Source: Clostridiales bacterium (GTDB lineage Bacteria > Bacillota > Clostridia > Oscillospirales > Acutalibacteraceae). From it: a stretch of DNA of 64,000 nt. The stretch is from the NCBI GenBank assembly GCA_012839345.1, contig DUNN01000029.1, positions 62,001 through 126,000 on the forward strand, given 5' to 3'. Every line of letters starts with the position of its first letter. The first letter of the stretch is position 1. Positions 60,463 to 64,000 of this stretch are shown in pieces. The notes beneath the pieces were generated by a model that was not told where the DNA came from, searched no databases, and was given only the letters and a program-made list of their open reading frames with translations. Made by a program: the position numbers and the translations under genes.

Positions 60463-60538
60463 ACAGAATTTTAGGGAATGCAAGCTGAGCGATCAACGGA
60501 GCTGGTCGGAATGACATCATCAGAAAAAGGGGATTGTT

Positions 60539-61018
60539 ATGGGAATTCTTGTTCTGGTAATATCCGCGGTAGCAATTGCGGTGGATCAGGTATTAAAGAA
60601 TATTGTCGTACAGAATTTAAAACCAAATGGAAACATCAATGCCATACCGGGCTTCCTGCGTTTTATTTATGTGGAAAACCGCGGTGCGGCGTTTGGCATC
60701 TTTCAGAACCAGCAGTGGTTCTTTATCATTGTTACCGCGGTCATTTGCGTTCTGATTATTCTGGCGCTGTTTTTTTACACGCATCATGAATTCTTTTCCT
60801 ATGCTGCGTCTGCTTTGATTGTCGGCGGCGGAATCGGCAACCTAATTGACCGGGTGCGCGCCGGTTTTGTCGTAGATTATATCAGTGTGTCGTTTTTCCC
60901 ACCCGTGTTTAATTTTGCGGACTGCTGTGTTACAGTTGGCACCGTGTTCCTGATTATACACATGCTGTTTTTCTATGAGAGAGACGGAGATGTGGAGCGG
61001 GTGATTCGTTCCAGATGA
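60539..61018 (+). CDS. lspA: Lipoprotein signal peptidase
   Basis: 159 aa with four TM helices. The two catalytic aspartates lie in GNLIDRVRAGFVVDYISV and FPPVFNFADCCVTVGT, and RFIYVENRGAAFGIFQNQQ is the conserved extracellular loop. It cleaves the signal peptide of prolipoproteins after lipid addition. AAGGGG precedes ATG 60539. Its stop overlaps the rluD start by 4 bp (ATGA). Confidence 0.96.
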   Translation: MGILVLVISAVAIAVDQVLKNIVVQNLKPNGNINAIPGFLRFIYVENRGAAFGIFQNQQWFFIIVTAVICVLIILALFFYTHHEFFSYAASALIVGGGIGNLIDRVRAGFVVDYISVSFFPPVFNFADCCVTVGTVFLIIHMLFFYERDGDVERVIRSR

Positions 61019-61962
61019 GTGATAGCCATATTACACTGACGCTGGAAGCGGAGGACGAGGAAATTCGTCTGGACAGACTCATCAGCCTGAAAATTCCGGA
61101 GCTGACGCGTTCTGCCGCCGAAAAGCTGATTACTCGGGGCCTTGTCACCTCCGGCGGAGTAGTGCTGCCGAAAAGCGCGCAGGGACGCGCCGGGCAGCAG
61201 ATTGAAGTTACCATTCCGGAACCGCAGGGACTGGATGTGAAAGCGGAAAATATTCCGCTGGAAATTATGTATGAAGATGACGACCTGCTGGTGGTCAACA
61301 AGCCGAAAGGAATGGTGGTGCACCCCGCCGCCGGAAATTACGAGGGCACGCTGGTCAATGCGCTTCTGGCGTACTGCGGCGATTCGCTTTCCGGTATTAA
61401 CGGCGTGATCCGCCCCGGTATTGTGCACCGGATTGACAAAGATACCAGCGGCCTGTTAATCGTCGCAAAAAACGATTTTGCTCACCGCATTCTGGCGGAA
61501 CAGATTAAAGAGCATAGCTTTACGCGTGTTTATGAAGCGGTGGTGCATGGGCATTTAAAGCAGGACGAAGGAACGGTAGATGCGCCCATTGGGCGTCATC
61601 CGGTGGACCGCAAAAAAATGGCCGTGACACAGAAAAATTCCCGTAACGCCGTCACGCATTACCGCGTGCTCGCGCGGTACGACGGACTGACCCATGACTT
61701 TGCCCAGGGGTTCACCCATGTGCAGTGCAGGCTGGAAACGGGCCGCACGCACCAAATTCGCGTACACATGGCGTATCTTGGCCACCCGGTTGCGGGGGAC
61801 CCGGTTTACGGCCCGAAAAAGGTGGTGCCCAACCTAAACGGGCAGTGTCTGCACGCGCGCGTGATTGGGTTTCGCCACCCGAGGGATGGGCGATATATTG
61901 AGATCACCAGTGAGCTGCCCGCGTATTTTACTGATTTTCTGGCGAAGCTTCACCGGATTTAG
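61015..61962 (+). CDS. rluD: RluD-family 23S rRNA pseudouridine synthase
   Basis: 315 aa. An S4 domain comes first (IRLDRLISLKIPELTRSAAE, then KLITRGLVTSGG), followed by the synthase domain with LVVNKPKGMVVHPA, the catalytic Asp in HRIDKDTSGLLIVAKN and LETGRTHQIRVHMAYLGHP. It isomerises uridines in large-subunit rRNA. The lspA-rluD overlap is conserved in Firmicutes. The exact target uridines cannot be told from RluC-like paralogues. Confidence 0.94.
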   Translation: MSDSHITLTLEAEDEEIRLDRLISLKIPELTRSAAEKLITRGLVTSGGVVLPKSAQGRAGQQIEVTIPEPQGLDVKAENIPLEIMYEDDDLLVVNKPKGMVVHPAAGNYEGTLVNALLAYCGDSLSGINGVIRPGIVHRIDKDTSGLLIVAKNDFAHRILAEQIKEHSFTRVYEAVVHGHLKQDEGTVDAPIGRHPVDRKKMAVTQKNSRNAVTHYRVLARYDGLTHDFAQGFTHVQCRLETGRTHQIRVHMAYLGHPVAGDPVYGPKKVVPNLNGQCLHARVIGFRHPRDGRYIEITSELPAYFTDFLAKLHRI

Positions 61963-62006
61963 ACACTTAATAGAAGATATGACTGCAATTCCCGGGAGGA
62001 ACTTTT

Positions 62007-62807
62007 TTGGACTTAAATGGAATTTTGGTAATCTCTGATTTGGATGGTACGCTGATTGACCGAAATTACACGGTGCCGGAGCGTACCCTGCGCGCCGTGG
62101 AGCGTTTGAAACGCGCCGGGGGCCGGTTTACGGTCGCGACCGGCCGCTCGCCGGAATCTGGTCGACGGTACATAGAAGCGGTTGCACCAAACAGCCCGGG
62201 CGTCATTCTGAACGGCACGCTGGTTTATGATTTTGAAACCGGCAAAATCCTTTGGCAGAATCCGATGAATACCTCCGGCGCGAAAGAATGCATTGACCGG
62301 ATTCGGGATCATTTCCCCGAAACGGGCATTGAGGTGTTCGCAACGCAGGGACTGGGCGTGGTACATCGCAACGAATGGATTACGCAGCACCTGTCCCGTG
62401 AAGGAATCCGGGAGTTTCTTCCGGATGTGTTTCACGGCCCGGTTTTGTGCAAGGCAATTTTTGCGGACGAGGCCGATGTTATCCGTAAAATCATCGATTT
62501 CACCGGGACCTTTGCACATGAGGAAGTGCGGTTTGTAACATCCAGCCCGTATTTTTTGGAAATGCTCCCGGCTAAGGCAGACAAAGGCTCGGCCCTGCGG
62601 GAACTGATGCGCATTTGCGGCTATGCCCGCGAACAGGTCTATGCCATCGGGGACTATTACAATGATCTGGAATTGCTGGACGCCGCTGGCTTTGCCGCGG
62701 TACCGGACAATGCGCCGGACGACTTGAAACAGCGGGCAGATTTGGTGGTTTGCAGCTGTGACGAGGGTGCAGTCGGTAATCTGATCGAATATCTCGAACA
62801 AAAGTAG
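62007..62807 (+). CDS. Cof-type HAD-IIB phosphatase
   Basis: 266 aa from TTG 62007 behind GGAGGAA. HAD motifs LVISDLDGTLID, FTVATGRSPESG and VYAIGDYYNDLELLDAAG are intact; the conserved Asn-Asp is YYNDLELL. A C2B cap sits between. Substrates of the family are sugar and cofactor phosphates. It shares little sequence with the mur-linked HAD protein at 21933, so this is a separate paralogue. Co-oriented with rluD and comEA. Confidence 0.88.
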   Translation: MDLNGILVISDLDGTLIDRNYTVPERTLRAVERLKRAGGRFTVATGRSPESGRRYIEAVAPNSPGVILNGTLVYDFETGKILWQNPMNTSGAKECIDRIRDHFPETGIEVFATQGLGVVHRNEWITQHLSREGIREFLPDVFHGPVLCKAIFADEADVIRKIIDFTGTFAHEEVRFVTSSPYFLEMLPAKADKGSALRELMRICGYAREQVYAIGDYYNDLELLDAAGFAAVPDNAPDDLKQRADLVVCSCDEGAVGNLIEYLEQK

Positions 62808-62815
62808 GTTTTTAG

Positions 62816-63280
62816 ATGGAACAGGAAACCCTGCATCAGCGTTATCTGGTGGTTTTTGCATTGATTCTGTGCGCAGTAATGGTGCTTTACAACGTTTTTT
62901 ACGTGCCGGATGTATCCCTTTCTAATGTTACGGTTTCCATTGACGCTTCGTCCGGCCAGCCATTCGAGAATTCCTCCGTTTTGTCTTCCGATGAAGAATA
63001 TGTTCCCAGTGCAGTATCTTCTGGGGATTTTTCAGGTGCCGGGTCGAAAAGCATTTCTTCCAAAGCTGCGGCTTCGGGCGGAAAAATCAACCTGAACACC
63101 GCCACCGCACAGCAGCTCAGCGATGGACTGAACGGAGTCGGTGAGGTGCTTGCAAAACGGATTGTGGATTATCGGGAAACACACGGCCGTTTTCAATCGG
63201 TTTCTGAACTGAAGAATGTTACCGGAATTGGCGAAAAGCTGTATGCGAAGATTCAGAATCAGGTTACTGTGGGGGATTAG
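62816..63280 (+). CDS. comEA: ComEA-type helix-hairpin-helix DNA-binding protein
   Basis: 154 aa. One N-terminal TM helix (~12-31), a Ser-rich extracellular linker, and a C-terminal helix-hairpin-helix pair (INLNTATAQQLSDGLNGVGE, then LKNVTGIGEKLYAKIQNQ). ComEA binds incoming DNA outside the membrane in natural competence. No comEC is in the window, so competence itself is unproven. The usual SLOB domain of larger ComEA proteins is missing. It lies 8 nt after the HAD gene. Confidence 0.88.
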   Translation: MEQETLHQRYLVVFALILCAVMVLYNVFYVPDVSLSNVTVSIDASSGQPFENSSVLSSDEEYVPSAVSSGDFSGAGSKSISSKAAASGGKINLNTATAQQLSDGLNGVGEVLAKRIVDYRETHGRFQSVSELKNVTGIGEKLYAKIQNQVTVGD

Positions 63281-63341
63281 GCATTTCCCGCGGGTTTGGG
63301 TCGTCTGTTTGAAACCGGAATTTTCAAGATAACAAAATAAG

Positions 63342-63382
63342 AAGCAGGCATCCGCTCCTATCGTGAGTGGGTGCCTGCTTTC
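63342..63382. terminator. Bidirectional terminator between comEA and the pfkA unit
   Basis: AAGCAGGCA (63342-63350) with TGCCTGCTT (63372-63380), GC-rich inner pairing, and T-rich tails on the plus strand; converging genes end on both sides. Confidence 0.75.
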
Positions 63383-63436
63383 GTTCTGAGAAGTGATTCA
63401 TTTTTCACTGAAAAATATATCAATGGGAAGTGGAAA

Positions 63437-63640
63437 TCAGGGCAGTTCGTTTTTCCGTGTGTGTTCCGCTAAATAGACATCTGCGGCTTTCTCCATCTTT
63501 TTCATAGATTTTTGCGTCCGATTCATGTAACAAATGGATTTCACCAGCACCCAGCCGCTTAATACGGAGCACAGTGCGGTCATGACCGCTACGGCTGCGC
63601 CAAAAATGCGAAAGATTCTTTTCCGGTTTTCCGGGTTCAT
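63437..63640 (-). CDS. Small single-pass membrane protein, unrecognised
   Basis: 67 aa. Basic start (MNPENRKRIFRIFG), one TM helix (~14-36, AAVAVMTALCSVLSGWVLVK), then a basic-charged helix (RTQKSMKKMEKAADVYLAEH). A GGGGGTGAAAG region lies before its ATG. It follows the end of pfkA by 20 nt on the same strand, so it is probably co-transcribed. I know no function. Confidence 0.6.
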   Translation of the reverse strand: MNPENRKRIFRIFGAAVAVMTALCSVLSGWVLVKSICYMNRTQKSMKKMEKAADVYLAEHTRKNELP

Positions 63641-63660
63641 TCTTTCACCCCCTGCTTTCT

Positions 63661-64000
63661 TTATTCGCCAAAGCTAATTCCAATGTTACGCGCGGTTTGC
63701 ACAATTTCCGAATCGGCGGGAACCAGCTTTAGTTTTCCTGCTACTTCGCTCAAAGGCACCGGAACAATCCGTTCCTTTTGCAGCGCGACCATGTTGCCGT
63801 AATTTTGTTCCGCAATCAGGTCCACGGCCGCCGCGCCAAAGCGGGTGGCCAGCAGGCGGTCATAGGCGCAGGGGCTGCCGCCGCGCTGAAAATGTCCAGG
63901 AACTGTTACGCGGATTTCAGACCCAATTTTTTCGCCAATTTCGTTTGCCAGCCGGTACGAGATGGAGGGAAACCGCATTGCTGCGCGTGCGGCCTTGAAT
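63661..64000 (-). CDS. pfkA: 6-phosphofructokinase, C-terminal part
   Basis: The last ~112 codons; the gene enters from the right edge of the window. VPGHFQRGGSPCAYDRLLAT is the PfkA substrate and effector block with the His-x-Gln-Arg-Gly-Gly signature, followed by RFGAAAVDLIAEQNYGNMVA. ATP-dependent phosphorylation of fructose-6-phosphate is likely, though PPi-dependent forms share this end and the deciding N-terminal residues are outside the window. Confidence 0.9.
   Translation of the reverse strand, partial: FKAARAAMRFPSISYRLANEIGEKIGSEIRVTVPGHFQRGGSPCAYDRLLATRFGAAAVDLIAEQNYGNMVALQKERIVPVPLSEVAGKLKLVPADSEIVQTARNIGISFGE

Noticed and set aside
62013-62861. 282-codon open frame antisense to the HAD phosphatase
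   Set aside because: The sense strand has intact HAD motifs; the antisense frame has none.

Overview
The window looks like a chromosome segment of a low-to-mid GC Firmicute of the class Clostridia, most likely the Oscillospiraceae/Ruminococcaceae side. The signs are Gram-positive division genes in the order yggS-sepF-ylmH-divIVA-ileS-lspA-rluD, a lipid glucosyltransferase of the UgtP type, MutS/MutL without MutH, consensus TTGACA/TATAAT promoters with strong GGAGG ribosome binding sites, many TTG starts, and no outer-membrane genes. The genus is a guess.

Layout. (a) 1-1339, minus: lipid genes (PlsY-like end fragment and a UgtP-like glucosyltransferase). (b) 1580-9469, minus: one long apparent operon running from a 12-TM permease through a hydantoinase/oxoprolinase-like ATPase, an unrecognised HExxH protein and a GntR regulator to uxuA and uxuB. 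Its promoter is overlapped by two copies of a TAACATGTTA palindrome. (c) 9800-11700: a decayed patch holding remnants of an ABC permease, a sigma factor and a DUF4367-like protein, then a gene split by a -1 frameshift exactly at a T TTT TTC heptamer. (d) 12293-22775: a nearly complete N-acetylmuramic acid salvage regulon. A secreted AmiE-like hydrolase, a PTS IIA, Enzyme I, HPr, MupG and MurP run leftward; MurQ, an RpiR/MurR regulator and a HAD phosphatase run rightward from a shared AT-rich control region.

(e) 22836-26678: accessory patch with a broken IS3-family element, two flavodoxin-like proteins, an AT-rich gene with a HEPN-like motif, and tRNA-Ala(CGC). (f) 26891-33488: ybjQ, yjdF with an apparent yjdF riboswitch, cysK behind a perfect promoter, a chemotaxis receptor with a sigma-28-like promoter, and a two-component system. 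(g) 33783-44304: gpsA, mrp, a heterodimeric ABC exporter, AraC and TetR regulators, a glycosyltransferase, a PadR/HAAS-DUF4097 pair and an isochorismatase. (h) 44629-53376: translation-fidelity and repair block miaB-ylbF-mutS-GNAT-GNAT-mutL-miaA. (i) 53403-63280: envelope and division block from a HlyD-like protein to ileS, then lspA-rluD-HAD-comEA. (j) 63437-64000, minus: a small membrane protein and the end of pfkA.

How the parts fit. The mur genes describe a full route: peptide trimming outside the cell, phosphorylating uptake by MurP fed by its own EI, HPr and IIA, cleavage of the phosphorylated disaccharide by MupG, and lactyl-ether cleavage by MurQ to GlcNAc-6-P. The uxu operon couples fructuronate/mannonate catabolism to an unidentified substrate handled by the permease, the HyuA-like ATPase and the HExxH protein; this is the most likely place for an undescribed pathway. 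All function calls are from sequence reading alone, with no database search.
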